From Tribonema minus (taxonomy: Eukaryota; Sar; Xanthophyceae; Tribonematales; Tribonemataceae): a stretch of 64,000 bases of DNA. Location of the stretch: assembly GCA_017506865.1 (NCBI GenBank), contig JAFCMP010000120.1, positions 1 through 64,000 on the forward strand. The letters run 5' to 3'. The notes beneath the pieces are model-generated. The model ran no database searches. It was not told the DNA's origin and was given only the letters and a program-made list of their open reading frames with translations. The translations under genes and the position numbers were made by a program. This document shows, one piece after another, positions 32,101-41,123 of the stretch (position 1 is the stretch's first letter; each line of letters begins with the position of its first letter).

Positions 32101-34978
32101 CACGTGGCAACGTAGAAATCAGGCGTGTGCGTGTGCGTTTGGAGTGCGTCTACTTCAGCAAGGGACGCTCCTTCCGCCCGGGAGACGCCCTTGAGCGCGC
32201 CTGTGGTGGATTCGCGTGGTGGCGTGCGATACGTGTAGCCCTAACCCTAACCCTAACCCTAAACCTAAACGATGCGTGTGCGGTGGGTACGCGGCGGTGC
32301 ATCTACTCCGAACAGGGACACTCCTCAGTCCAATGCCCTCTTGAGCGCGCCTGCGGTGGATGCGCGGGGAGACGGCGGGGGGACGTGTGCATGTATGCAT
32401 TTGAGTGTCTCTACACAATCAGGGACGTTCATTCAGCCCGGGAGATGCCTTTTTGAGCGCGCCAGCGTGCTGGCGGTGTGCGTGTGCAGTGGAGCACGCG
32501 GCGTTGCATCTACTTCAACACGGGACACTCCTTCAGCAGGAGATGCCCTTGTGAGTGCGCCAGCGGTGGATGCACGTGGCGGCGTGGAATGCGTTCGTGT
32601 GCATTGCGCACGCGGCGGTGCATCCACTTCAACAAAGGACACTCCTCAGCCCGGGGAATGCCCCTTGATCGCCCTTCGGCGGATGGGGTGGCGTGGCATG
32701 CATTTGTGTGCTGCCAGCACACGGCTGGGATTCTTGTTCAATTTGTGACAGTCCTTGGTCTTCTCATGAGAGAAACACGCGCTTTTCACTGATCATAGCA
32801 CACGTGTGCATCTACCTCAAAACTTGTACATGCCGTCAGTGCTGGGTGATAGGGGCTAGCTGAAGCGCATGCTTACGAGCAACACATGATGCTCCGCAGT
32901 GTTGACGAGAGACAGGGTAATCGCTGATCACAGCGCACGTAGCGCGACCATTGTGCGACAGTGAGCATCTACTTCAACATGTGACACTCCTCAATCCTGG
33001 CGGCAGGTGCAGCAGCCAAACGCCTGCGCCAGCTTGCACAGGCGTGGTAGCCGCAAAGCTGCGCTTGCAGCGCGTTGTGTGGATCTATGACAGATAGTAC
33101 ACGCAGGCGTACGCATGATGCGCATGCGCGTGCGAATGGTGACAGTGGACCTTCCCAACTGTTCGGACGAACGAGAAGCGTTGCGCCGTGTGACAGACGT
33201 GCGCCTGCGTCCACCGTACGTATGCTCGCGCAGCGCTCCGCACCTTCTGCATCAGATGAGTTGACATATATAACCTCAATAGCAAGCAAATTCAACAGTT
33301 ACGCGCCATAATCTTATGCAACCTCAATTCTCATGGCCAATTGCTGCAGCAGTGGTGACCACAGTTATTGGTGGAAGGCACTTGCGGCTAACGACACCAC
33401 GTCATCTAGAGCTCTACAATCTTCGATTTGTTTCCATGTCACCTCAACATCAGGTACATTTGACAGTGACGCACCAAGATCGCCGCCCATCAGCGCGCAC
33501 AGATTCGCCAGCTCGCCCAGGTCCTTCACATCCACATCGCCGCCGCCGCCGCCCGCCTCCGCCGCCGCCGCCGCCGCGCGTATGCCGTCCCGCACGATGC
33601 GGCACTCCGTCTGAAACCGCCCGAAGTCGCTCGCGAAGCGCCGCTGCAGCGCCGCCATCGGCTGCTCCGACCCCGCTGCCTTGGACACCGCCGGGAAATC
33701 CGGATAGCTCTCAATGAGCTCAACGACTTCGCGCACATGCGCGTCGCTGCCGCCGCCGCCGCCGCAGTCGCCGTGCGCGCGCAGCGCGGCGGAGGCGCGC
33801 GCAAAGTCGCCGCGCAGCAGCAGGTGCGCCACGAGCATGTAGAACCACGGCTCGTCGCGCTGCGGCGCGGCGCTGGCGAGGCGCGACCTCAACTCCGGGT
33901 GACTTGAAGTCTGCAGGCGACGCTCCGCATCAAGCAAAAACGGCTCCAGGTCGGCGTCCACGCGGTCGCGCAGCCAGCGCACTACGGGCCACGCGACGCC
34001 GTGCGCGTCGTGCAGCAGCAGCGCCTCCGCGAGCTGCCAGACGGCGCACGCGGCGGCGAGCGCGGCGCCGAGCACTTGAAGTTGCTCCTTGAGCAGCGGG
34101 TCCGCGCCGCCGAGGCGCGCGCGCGCCGCCGCCGCGCACGCGTCCATGTGTCTGAGGTAGCGCCGCGAGTGGACGAGGAGGCGCAGCGAGAGGTCCTCGT
34201 CGGAGTCGCCGCGGTCGCACGCTGCGCCGTGCGTCTGCACCGTGTCGGCGAACTCCTGCGCGGACTCCACCAGGAGCTGGACAACCTCCTGCGGCAGTTA
34301 CGGCGGCGTCATAATGGCGTGCGTGTGAGTGCGAGAGCTTGCGCGAGTGAAATCGGCGGCGGCGGCAGCGGCAGTCGTGGTGGCGTGCGTGTGAGCAGGA
34401 GAGCTTTTGCAAATGAAATGCATGTGTATGGAGGCAAATAAAATGCATGTGTGTTGAGGCCCCGCACGCGAGGACGGCCTGCTGCGGCGGCTGCGGCGGT
34501 TGTGGTGGCGTGCGTGCGAAGGACAGAGCTTTCGCAAATGAAGTGCATGTGTGGTGAGCAGCTATGTGATCCGTCAGCAGAGCATGCATTGTGTCTGTTG
34601 CTCTGTTGTGGCGCCTGGTAAAATGCCAACTGTGAACTCGCGCTCTGACCCTAATCAGCCATGTGCAAAAGGGCAATGCAGCCACCAATGTTGGTCATGC
34701 ACCTCACATTGACAAATCTGCTAGGAAGATCCACAAGTTCATACGCTGTTCGCGGCTAGCTTCAGAGGCGAAAGTAGAACTTCCAATGCAACCAAAAAAA
34801 TCGGGGAAAAGCTAGCAGAGCAAGCCACGTCGTCCGGCCACAAGCTGACCTGTCCGCAGTAGCCCAGCGAGCACAGAGCCGCGCCCGGCTTCTTGTGCCC
34901 TGAGCGAGGCGCGATGTACTGTATCGAGTTGCCCCAGCATGCAATTGGCGGGCACCTAGGACGCTTGTGGCTCGACAT
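22835..34978 (-). CDS. NUP85: Nucleoporin Nup85 (Nup75), Y-complex subunit, 8 exons
   Basis: About 784 residues. Exons: 34978-34850, 34288-33475, 31868-31657, 30314-30061, 27709-27620, 26492-26240, 24565-24392, 23263-22835. All junction phases match. Nup85 is an alpha-solenoid scaffold protein of the nuclear pore Y-complex. Recalled landmarks of animal Nup85 appear in order: a WG motif (CWGNSIQYIAP), the NYRSVIRAC-like segment (RRYLRHMDAC), a long helical block ending NLCALMGGDL, LQNAMMAMLGGY, AHLHLAHLLACAF, WEIAAQYL, LVERATLRSERE, CQQLELTDVAALLC with ATAALWLARAGDAA, LPQLHFLRLYAQL, and YLLRAALPLLRA with LNCLLDLED near the C-terminus. The last exon ends MGPMLLF and a stop. Ala- and Gly-rich inserts are lineage-specific. 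Exon 1 is short and the least certain. The family call is by remembered similarity, not a search. Confidence 0.85.
23330..24390 (-). repeat. Tandem intronic units between Nup85 exons 7 and 8
   Basis: Three or four ~120-bp units repeat GGGCCTGAGCAGAGCTGATCC, a bases-long CAACTGTTGAAGTTG word and a GC-rich segment, at about 23330-23470, 23705-23790, 23785-23890 and 23890-23945. The GGCCTGAG core matches the acceptor edge of exon 8 at 23261-23268. A CGGT/ACCGAACC-rich low-complexity patch lies at about 23510-23690. Confidence 0.7.
25196..25307 (+). repeat. Dispersed ~110-bp intronic repeat, copy 2
   Basis: It shares CGGTTATTGGTGGAAGGCA and GATCTTTTGATTCGTTTT with copies at 8531-8630 (minus), 33333-33440 (plus) and a half copy at 29580-29612. 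The 5' end holds CCAAT, mirrored by ATTGG about 30 bases later. All copies lie in introns. No coding capacity was seen. Confidence 0.75.
25300..26190 (-). repeat. Six donor-edge echoes of Nup85 exon 6
   Basis: The edge DGGDEWQ then GTGCGC, with the upstream HELAAAVAAAID segment in the nearest copy, recurs near 26045-26190, 25880-25940, 25740-25800, 25610-25680, 25440-25520 and 25310-25370. Unit spacing is about 140-180 bp and decay increases with distance from the true edge at 26240. Confidence 0.88.
27225..28990 (-). repeat. Edge echoes on both sides of Nup85 exon 5
   Basis: Donor-edge copies (GACCTG then GTGAGC) occur near 27225, 27393 and 27533, the last with weaker matching. Acceptor-edge copies (GCAG-CATGTCGCGGAACG) occur near 27860-27930, 28005-28035, 28170-28230, 28470-28530, 28650-28700, 28780-28820 and 28940-28990. 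They alternate with a repeated intronic word ATGTTCACAGTTGGAGTGTG. Confidence 0.87.
29074..29652. mobile_element. Foldback (long inverted repeat) element in a Nup85 intron
   Basis: Two near-identical arms (about 29074-29357 and 29382-29652) in inverted orientation are separated by a ~24-bp centre. Each arm runs inward from AGCTTGCGGCGCGCTGCGC through an AT-repeat tract to a ~190-bp GC-rich segment. Both GC-rich arms read inward as a similar peptide with TLHRSRDMV and PGNPHA; the right arm (minus strand) stays open longer through ATIIVESSHADI. The right arm's AT tract is interrupted by the 3' half of the dispersed intronic repeat. The structure fits a foldback-type DNA element or a local inverted duplication that captured a gene piece. 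I do not recognise the peptide. Confidence 0.8.
29640..30830 (-). repeat. Edge echoes on both sides of Nup85 exon 4
   Basis: Donor-edge copies (TACTCCGCGGG then GTGAGAGC) lie at about 29640-29700, 29775-29835 and 29915-29965, next to the true edge at 30055-30100. Acceptor-edge copies (TGCAG-AAATTCTCGGAGCT) lie near 30355, 30490-30525, 30570 and 30790-30830. Between them a ~150-bp unit with TGATCACGA...GCGTTCA repeats two or three times. Confidence 0.85.
31145..32690 (-). repeat. Edge echoes on both sides of Nup85 exon 3
   Basis: Donor-edge copies (ATGGCCATGCTGGGG...GGCGCTGCAG then GTGCGTG) occur at about 31145-31205, 31335-31380 and 31480-31550. Acceptor-edge copies (CACTGCAG-GCGCGCTCAAGG) occur near 31965, 32190, 32335, 32450, 32545 and 32665, spaced 90-150 bp, each with GGGACACTCCTTCAG-type spacer. 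Confidence 0.85.
33333..33440 (+). repeat. Dispersed ~110-bp intronic repeat, copy 3
   Basis: It starts just inside the intron after Nup85 exon 2. It shares GGCCAATTGCTGCAGCAGTG, GTTATTGGTGGAAGGCACTT and AGAGCTCTACAATCTTCGAT with copy 2 at 25196-25307. Confidence 0.75.
34310..34570 (-). repeat. Tandem intronic units before Nup85 exon 2
   Basis: Three units of about 80-100 bp repeat GTGGTGGCGTGCGTG and GAGAGCTTTTGCAAATGAA with (GGC)n between. They sit directly upstream (sense strand) of the exon 2 acceptor, and resemble the exon-edge arrays although little exon sequence is included. Confidence 0.7.
34850..34978 (-). CDS. NUP85: Candidate first exon of Nup85
   Basis: It begins ATG (MSSHKRP) and carries CWGNSIQYIAPRSGHKK, comparable with the N-terminal WG segment of Nup85 proteins. 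It ends in phase 0 before GTCAGC, and exon 2 (34288) starts in phase 0. Another upstream exon cannot be excluded. Confidence 0.5.
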
Positions 34979-36159
34979 GCCTTAGTGAGCAAGGCCTGAC
35001 AGAGAAAAGCTTGACTGCCGTATTGCAAGGCAAAGCCTCTTACTCCAGCGGCAGCATTCGCTGTTTCTCCTCGCCAACTGCCAAACTTCAAATGGATCCT
35101 CACCTACTTGAAGTAGATTTTCCTGCGTCCCCAAGGTTCGCGCCTGACAAGTGCACTTTCGAGTACATTGAGACACTCATGGCAAGACACACGTAGATTC
35201 TGGTTGCAATATGGACATCCACCATTTGCGCTTTTTGGCGCCCTGAGCGAGAATTAAAAAAAAATAATAATAAACAATACTTCATCACATGCATCGATGA
35301 CGTTTGAAACAACCAGCATTGAAGTGAAAATGAATGACGGTGCACCATTTCAGCACACACGCAGGCCGGAAAGAAAGAGATTTGAAAGTCATCATGCAAT
35401 GGTGTCGTGTCCATTGAGCATAAATGCACGGGCACCAGCAAAGCGCACTTTTGAAGTGCGGCAACATCGCATCTATGACCTCCAACCCCGTGTAGTAGCA
35501 GCAACGCCCATGCAACGGTGTCACAATCCCCTCTGTAACGTCTACCTATTCAATGGGGAACATTGGGTGCCTGCCAAGTCGGCAGACCATACCATGTGCT
35601 CGCACACATGACACACGTCGCCCCTCGGCTCCCTGGACAGTGCACGACAGTGACGCGCGCAACGTGGCGGCGCCCAACATCTGGTGACTCACGATACGGA
35701 CAGCTCCAAGAGATGCCATCATCTACCGCTACCTATGCTGTTTCTGACGACTAGGAGTGTGTATGTCTGGTGCCAGCGGGGATGGGTACGTAACAAAATC
35801 GCATCAGAGGGGGCACTACCGCCGTGGCGGCAGTGGCACATGCTGCTACGTCAGCCGGAAGTTTGCAGGCGTTGCGCGGGCCAGCAGCAGGCGCAAGACC
35901 TGCAGCATTTCATCAAGAACTCCGGCCCCTCGCTACGTCGTGCACTTGCTCCACCACTGCTGCTGCCACTGCCACAACGCTCAACTGCTGCTGCTGCCGC
36001 CGCCGCTGCTGCTGGAAAAGCACAGCATGCGTACCGCAGCTTGCCAAGAACGGAGGAGAGGCATCATGTCCTAAGGCCGACAACGAATACTCGGACGTGT
36101 CGCCCTGCCGCATTTGCGACGAATGCAGCGCGCGGATGGATCACCGACACCAGCCTCCG
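34979..36159. other. Intergenic region between Nup85 start and HSF-like stop
   Basis: An 1,181-bp gap with no gene I can defend. The 35150-35250 segment is about three-quarters identical to the reverse complement of about 1393-1500. Long plus-strand ORFs across 35684-36310 have no recognisable domain, and part of them overlaps the HSF-like coding strand. Confidence 0.45.
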
Positions 36160-37023
36160 CTACACTCCCGGATTCCCGGAGTGCGACATGCCGCCGCTGC
36201 TGCTGCTGCCGCCGCCGAGCAGACCACCGCCCTCGCCGGCAGGGCGCTGCGAGGCGGCGACGCTCGCCGCGAATATCATCGGCAGGCTCACGCGCGCGTG
36301 CTCCCCCTGAGCGCCCCCCGCAAGTGCCCCCCCGCCCCCCGCGTGCGCCGCGCGGATCACGCTCTGGCTGCTGCTGCGGCGGTCGTACTCGACGTCGATG
36401 AAGGGGCCGCCGGCGTGCCGCCGCGCCGCCGCCGCCGCCGCGGCGTCCGCGTCGCCGCCGCCGCCGCCGCCGCCGCCTGCGAGCGGCTCGCTGCTGCTCT
36501 TGCGGCGCGTGATGAGCGCGAGCAGCTGCGCGTCGCCCGCGCGGAAGCAGGGGTGGGTGTAGCACCCTGCCAGCGCGCCCTTGCGCTGCTTGATAAAGCC
36601 GTACAGGTTGAGCTGGCGCCGGAACGACGCGTAGCGGTGGCGCGCGCGCGGCGGGTGCGAGACGTCCTTAAAGAAGCGCGGCAGCGCTCGCCGCTCCAGC
36701 GCGTCCTCGTCGAGCACCCGGAACCCCTGCCCCCCCGGCGCCCACACCACGGAGCCCTCCTCCGGGGCGTCCAGCATTTCGATGAGCTTGCAGACGAACG
36801 GCGCGATTGGGTGCTCGTCCCTCTCGTCAACGCACCGGGCGAGGTCCGGTGGTGGTGCTGGCAGCTGCTGGTGCGGCGACCGCTCATGCATGTGGTGAGC
36901 CTGCGGATGCCGTTGCTGGTGGTGCCGCGGCGGGTGGCGGTGGTGGTACGGGGTATGTGACACGCACGGCACCTGCGACAGCTGCCGCTGGTGAAAGTAG
37001 TGCTGCTGCGTGTAGTAGTACAT
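36160..37023 (-). CDS. HSF-type DNA-binding domain transcription factor
   Basis: Intronless, 287 residues from the ATG that gives MYYYTQQHYF. The in-frame sequence upstream has no ATG. Residues 1-70 are His/Gln/Pro-rich. Residues ~73-175 form a winged-helix heat-shock-factor domain: HPIAPFVCKLIEML, SVVWAPGGQGFRVLDE, LPRFFKDV, the recognition-helix block YASFRRQLNLYGFIK, then a wing and LLALITRR. HSF proteins bind nGAAn repeats as trimers. Here no leucine-zipper oligomerisation region follows; residues 180-287 are Gly/Ala/Ser-rich. A short insert (HPPRARHR) precedes the recognition helix where canonical HSFs have NNFS. It diverges from the MMTAG2-like gene with 511 bp between start codons. Confidence 0.88.
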   Translation of the reverse strand: MYYYTQQHYFHQRQLSQVPCVSHTPYHHRHPPRHHQQRHPQAHHMHERSPHQQLPAPPPDLARCVDERDEHPIAPFVCKLIEMLDAPEEGSVVWAPGGQGFRVLDEDALERRALPRFFKDVSHPPRARHRYASFRRQLNLYGFIKQRKGALAGCYTHPCFRAGDAQLLALITRRKSSSEPLAGGGGGGGGDADAAAAAAARRHAGGPFIDVEYDRRSSSQSVIRAAHAGGGGALAGGAQGEHARVSLPMIFAASVAASQRPAGEGGGLLGGGSSSSGGMSHSGNPGV

Positions 37024-37534
37024 GGCGGTGCTCTGTGCTTGCGCCACGCCCAGCGGTACAGGTATGCCTCTCTGCTGCAGGGAGCAGCAGTAGACAGCAA
37101 CACATTCCACGAGACAGAGGCTCCCAAGAGCTCTGAATGCTGTGCAGCAACGGCATTGTGCTGCCTTCAACCTCACTAGTTGCTGCAAAAGGGTGGCAGT
37201 GGGCTTGAGAGCTCTATGGGATTGCCGCTCCAGTTTGCTCCAGAGGCAACCCAGGGCTCCACATCCCAGCGTGGTGAGGAACCCAACCGCCAGAACTCCT
37301 GGAGGAGAACATCAATGTGCCTGCTCGGCGATTATAGCGCCGCACGCACGGAACTACATGCAGGAAAACAAACCTTCACACCTATCAACTCTGAACTTCA
37401 AGTTTTTATCGTGCGCGCAGCCCATGCGGTCCAGGACATAATATACAACTTCAAGTTCCCGTTCGAACTTCCAGCCGCCGGCCGGCTCCAGCCTGAAAAG
37501 CAGCCTGACCTGACGTTCCTCCGCTGCTGCTAGC
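37024..37534. promoter_or_regulatory. Divergent intergenic promoter region, HSF-like / MMTAG2-like
   Basis: 511 bp between two divergent ATGs must hold both promoters. An AT-rich word (ATAATATACAA, about 37438-37448) and overlapping TTC/GAA words (about 37450-37475) are present. TTGAAGTTG-type words are common across the whole window, so a heat-shock element cannot be claimed. Confidence 0.5.
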
Positions 37535-38866
37535 ATGCCTGGCAACGGAGCCTACCGTGTGGGGGGCACCAGGGGCGGCGCGGACCAGTTCCGCTGGGAA
37601 GATGTCAAGCAGGACAAATATAGAGAGCTGTACCTGGGTCACTCTCTGCACGCCCCAGTGGGACGGTGGCAGAAAGGGAAGGATCTGACCTGGTACGCCA
37701 AGAAGAAGCAGGATCCTGAAGCTGCGGCCGGCGCTGCAGCGGAGCTGGCGGCCATCCGCAGGCAGGACGAGGACCTGATTCGCCAGGCACTCGGGCACGC
37801 CCCTCTGCAGCGACCTGACGGTGATGGCGCGCAGCTGGGGGAGGCAGAGATGAAGGCGCTGCTGGCGAGGGGCACCACGGAGAGAGAGGCAGTGGACATT
37901 GAGCGTGTGTCCGGGCTTGGTGCAGCCCCATCCAAGGGCCACGAGCACCTTCAGATGACTCTGGCGGAGAAAGAGCTGGCGAGGAGGGCGAAGGCAGCGG
38001 AGCCGCACTTGCTGCATGAGTCCGACATCGTTCAGATAGTTGGAGGAGGCGGGGGTGAGGAGGGCGCAGGGGGATCCGGCAGCGCGGCGCGCAAGGCGGC
38101 GCGGAAGGAGGCCAAGCGCGCCAAGAAGGAGAGGAAGCGCGAGAAAAAGGCGGCCAAGAAAGCCAAGCGCGCAGCAAAGAAGGCCGCCGCCAAGCGCGGG
38201 CGCAGCTCCAGCAGCAGCGGCAGCAGCAGCAGCGGCAGCGGCGGCGGCAGCGGCGGCGGCAGCGATCGGTCGGCGTCGCCGCCGCCCGCCAAGCGCGCCA
38301 AGCAGCAGCGCGCTGACGGCAGCGCGAGCCCGGCTCCGCAGCATAGGCACGATTCGCCGATGCACGAGCCCGTTGTCGACGCGGACGAGCAGCCGCAGCG
38401 GCAGCGGTCGAGGCACAATTCGCCGGAGCCGCGGCGCCGACAGCGCCACGACTCCGCCGAGCGCGAGTCCTCGCAGCACCACGCGCCGGGGACAAAAGCG
38501 GAGGCCAGGCGCGAGTCGCCGCCGCAGCAGCGCGAACGTGCGGCGCGCCCTGTGCGCGAGGCGCGGCCGCAGCGAGACTCGCGGGACCGCGCGTCGCGGC
38601 ACGACGCGCCCCCGCAGCAGCAGCAGCGCGCGGCGCAGGAGACGGACAGGCGGCGCAGACACGATTCGCCCGAGCGCAGCGGCGGTCGTGCGGCGCCGGC
38701 GGACCGGAGGCGCAGGGAGGAGTCGCCGCCGCAGCGGCGCAGGCACGACTCGCCGCAGCGGCGGCGGAGGGAAGAGCCGCCGCAGCAGCAGCGGCGGAGG
38801 CACGAGTCACCGCAGCGCTCGCGCAGGCACGATTCGCGGGAACGGCGGCATCGCAGCCGAGATTAA
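37535..38866 (+). CDS. MMTAG2-family protein (MMtag domain) with RS-like C-terminus
   Basis: Intronless, 443 residues. The start context is a clear ATG, with the conserved domain beginning within ten residues. Residues ~8-62 match the MMtag signature of multiple myeloma tumour-associated protein 2: GGTRGGADQFRWEDVK, DKYRELYLGHSL, APVGRWQKGKDLTWYAK. Residues ~65-170 are helical and charged. Residues ~185-230 are Lys/Arg/Ala-rich and could act as a nuclear signal. A Ser/Gly run follows, and residues ~270-443 consist of Arg-His-Asp-Ser-Pro repeats like RS domains of splicing factors. Family members are nuclear and associated with RNA metabolism; the exact role is not established. No introns and no echo repeats are present. 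Confidence 0.92.
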   Translation: MPGNGAYRVGGTRGGADQFRWEDVKQDKYRELYLGHSLHAPVGRWQKGKDLTWYAKKKQDPEAAAGAAAELAAIRRQDEDLIRQALGHAPLQRPDGDGAQLGEAEMKALLARGTTEREAVDIERVSGLGAAPSKGHEHLQMTLAEKELARRAKAAEPHLLHESDIVQIVGGGGGEEGAGGSGSAARKAARKEAKRAKKERKREKKAAKKAKRAAKKAAAKRGRSSSSSGSSSSGSGGGSGGGSDRSASPPPAKRAKQQRADGSASPAPQHRHDSPMHEPVVDADEQPQRQRSRHNSPEPRRRQRHDSAERESSQHHAPGTKAEARRESPPQQRERAARPVREARPQRDSRDRASRHDAPPQQQQRAAQETDRRRRHDSPERSGGRAAPADRRRREESPPQRRRHDSPQRRRREEPPQQQRRRHESPQRSRRHDSRERRHRSRD

Positions 38867-39355
38867 TCGATTGATTTTGCAATACGCTTTATTTGTGAAT
38901 GCCTCGTGTCAACTCCTGTATCTGTGGGTGTAAGTTCGGCTGTCCTTCTTGTTGCCGTGTCTTTACCTCAAAGACTCTGCCGATCAGGCTTGATGCAGCA
39001 GAGCCTGCCTCAAGCTGCCTTGCATTTGTAATTTGTTGCAGTGTTCCATTTGTCTAACTTTGCTGTATCTTTAGATGGTGACAAGGCCAATGCTCTGCTC
39101 GTGCGCACCAAGAGCTTTGTTATGCGCCTTGACAGACAAAAGTCATCCAGCGGGGCATTTGAAAGTAGGGTTAACCCTGGGTTACAGTGGCATGGCGGTA
39201 ACCGGTATTGGAGGGTCTCGGTGTACCGGTTCGCCAGCAACTCGCATAGCTGTGCTGCCTGAAGCTGTACCGGACAAGTGCGGGGCGGCAGGAGCTGTAC
39301 TTTGCAACGGTGGCACGCAGGTGCTGCCTCAAGTGGTGCCAGGTCGCCCGCAATC
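38867..39355. other. Intergenic region downstream of the MMTAG2-like gene
   Basis: 489 bp between two plus-strand genes. An inverted TTAGGGTTAACCCT-like word lies at about 39164-39182. Nothing else stands out. Confidence 0.5.
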
Positions 39356-41123
39356 ATGGTGACGAGAGCCAAGCTGCGGATCTTGTGTTTGCTGGGGTGC
39401 CTGGCGCCGTGCTCCCTGGCCGCATCGCAGCTGAGGGACGCCTCAGAACTGACCGACAGCTGCTATGGGTTCCCTGACGATAATTTTAACGGGACGAACT
39501 GCATCAAATGCACTTACGGCACCAGCCCACACGTGAGTTCTAGAAAACTGGAAGTTGAGGCGCGATCCCTGGCTTGAGTGCAGCATCCTATGCAAACAAA
39601 GCAAGCGAATTATTCCGAGCTTAGCACGCAGTACTGTTCTGTTGTCGTGAACATCCATGGCGGTGTCTATGATGCAATACGGCTCTGCCTCAGGTCGCAA
39701 ATCGATCAAAGTGTTTGCAACGTGGCAGCGCAGGCAGGCGAATGCTGTCATGAAGACGCAACTGTGCGTGTTGAAGTGAGGACTGCAGCTTCCGTTGTTC
39801 ACAGGACAGCATAAGTACAATCCAACATGCACCGTGGCATGATCTCTGAGTGAGGCACATTAACTTGTCTAAGGTCCGGCGCGAAGGTTTTGCGACAACG
39901 GCAGCATCAAGTAAAACAGTACAGGTATCCAGGATACCCGTGGCTCCAGTCTGCGAGTGTGGCAGCAGGTGCAGCCGCTTTTGCACCTGATCTGCTGCTC
40001 CACGTAGCGAGGTACTTCTGAAAGATATGGTGTGTGCTGCATCCGCCTTCACCAGGCTACCGTGGGACACCTCGATGACGCATGTACACACGAGCACTTC
40101 ACTCAAAGCACGTGGTGCAGACTGCGCACGCTGCCGTCACCTTCAACTTCGACTTCTTCTTCACACCCGCAGATCGTGCTCGACGCCGGCGCCGCCGCCA
40201 TCGACTTCACGCTGTACGACCTCGACGGCGCGGCGTGGACGCTGTCCGAACACCTCGCGTCGCAGCCCGTGTGCCTCATCTGGGGCATGCACACGTGCCC
40301 CGCGTTCGAGGGGCTCGGCACGGCGTCCCCCTTCGACGAGTGCGCGTACTGGGACGAGGCAGCGCTCGTCGCCGCGTACGGCGGCAGCGGCGGCGGCGTC
40401 GCCTTCGCGCACCTCGTCGGCCCCGAGCCGCACCCCATCACGCCCGACACCAACTTCGACTCGGGCGTCGTCAAGGTCAACTTCTGGAGCACTGTCGCGC
40501 AGGCGCGCACGTACGACGCGCGCGTTGCGATGGCGCGCGCCGTCGCCGACAAGGTCCACCCCAACGCGGCGCTGCTGCCGGACCTGCTGCCGGACGCGCC
40601 GTACGGCGACGGCGACGCCGCCGCCGCGGCGCAGCCCGTGTGGTGCTCGTACGCGCACGGCGCGCGCACCGCGGTGCTCATCGGCACCGACGGCGTCGTG
40701 CGCCTCGCGCAGACGTGGTTCCACGCGGGCGACATGGCGGCCGCGATAGAGGCGCTGCTGGCGGAGGAGGCAGCAGCGGTGACGTCGAGCACTGCTGCTG
40801 CTGCTTCTGACGCGGATGCCAGCGGCGCCGGCAGCAGCAGCGGCGGCGGCGGCGGCGGTAGCGCGCAGGACGGCGGCAGCGGCGGCGCGCAGAGCAGCGG
40901 CAGCGATGAGGCGGCTGCGTCGAGCGCTGCGACTGACGCTGCTGCCGGCGGCGGCAGCAGCAGCACTCAAGGCGACGGCGACCAGGAGGCGTCGGGCGCT
41001 GGCAGCAGCAGCGCACAGGGCGGCAGCGATCAGGCGACGAGTGACGCGGACGCGGGGAGCGCTGACGCCGCTACCGGCAGCAGCAGCGCCGCCGACGCGG
41101 CCACTAGCGTGGCCAGCCAGTGA
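39356..41123 (+). CDS. Secreted deiodinase-like / thioredoxin-fold protein, Cys form
   Basis: Two exons, 39356-39532 and 40173-41123, join in phase 0 (GTGAGT donor, CCCGCAG acceptor) to give 375 residues. Residues 1-24 look like a signal peptide (KLRILCLLGCLAPCSLAA). Exon 2 begins IVLDAGAAAIDFTLYDLDG, then CLIWGMHTCPAFEGL (Cys ~101), HLVGPEPHPITPDTNF, and a late strand AVLIGTDGVVRLAQTWF. This is the layout of iodothyronine-deiodinase-like thioredoxin-fold proteins, whose core is NFGS-T-U-P-P-F. Here the selenocysteine position reads Cys (TCPAF). Substrate is unknown; iodide chemistry should not be assumed. The last ~110 residues are Ser/Ala/Gly/Asp-rich low complexity. The 640-bp intron shows no exon-edge echoes. 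An AhpC/redoxin-type enzyme is the alternative. Confidence 0.78.

Noticed and set aside
32990-33080. Open minus-strand stretch considered as a Nup85 exon between exons 2 and 3
   Set aside because: Exons 2 and 3 join directly in phase as MGGDLGALKV, and no donor was found for this stretch.
35140-35250. Possible zinc-finger exon (CPYC...CHEC)
   Set aside because: No start, splice sites or neighbouring exons, and the related copy at 1393-1500 is interrupted. Kept only as a repeat.
35684-36960. Long plus-strand ORFs overlapping the HSF-like gene
   Set aside because: The HSF domain is on the minus strand. The plus-strand frames are high-GC shadows with biased Arg/Ala content.
37440-37480. Heat-shock elements in the divergent promoter
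   Set aside because: TTC/GAA words are common across the window because of the intronic TTGAAGTTG motif, so a match here is not specific.
38040-38933. Long ORFs on both strands across the MMTAG2-like gene
   Set aside because: Frames opposite or shifted to a GC-rich RS-like coding region; the MMtag domain fixes the true frame.
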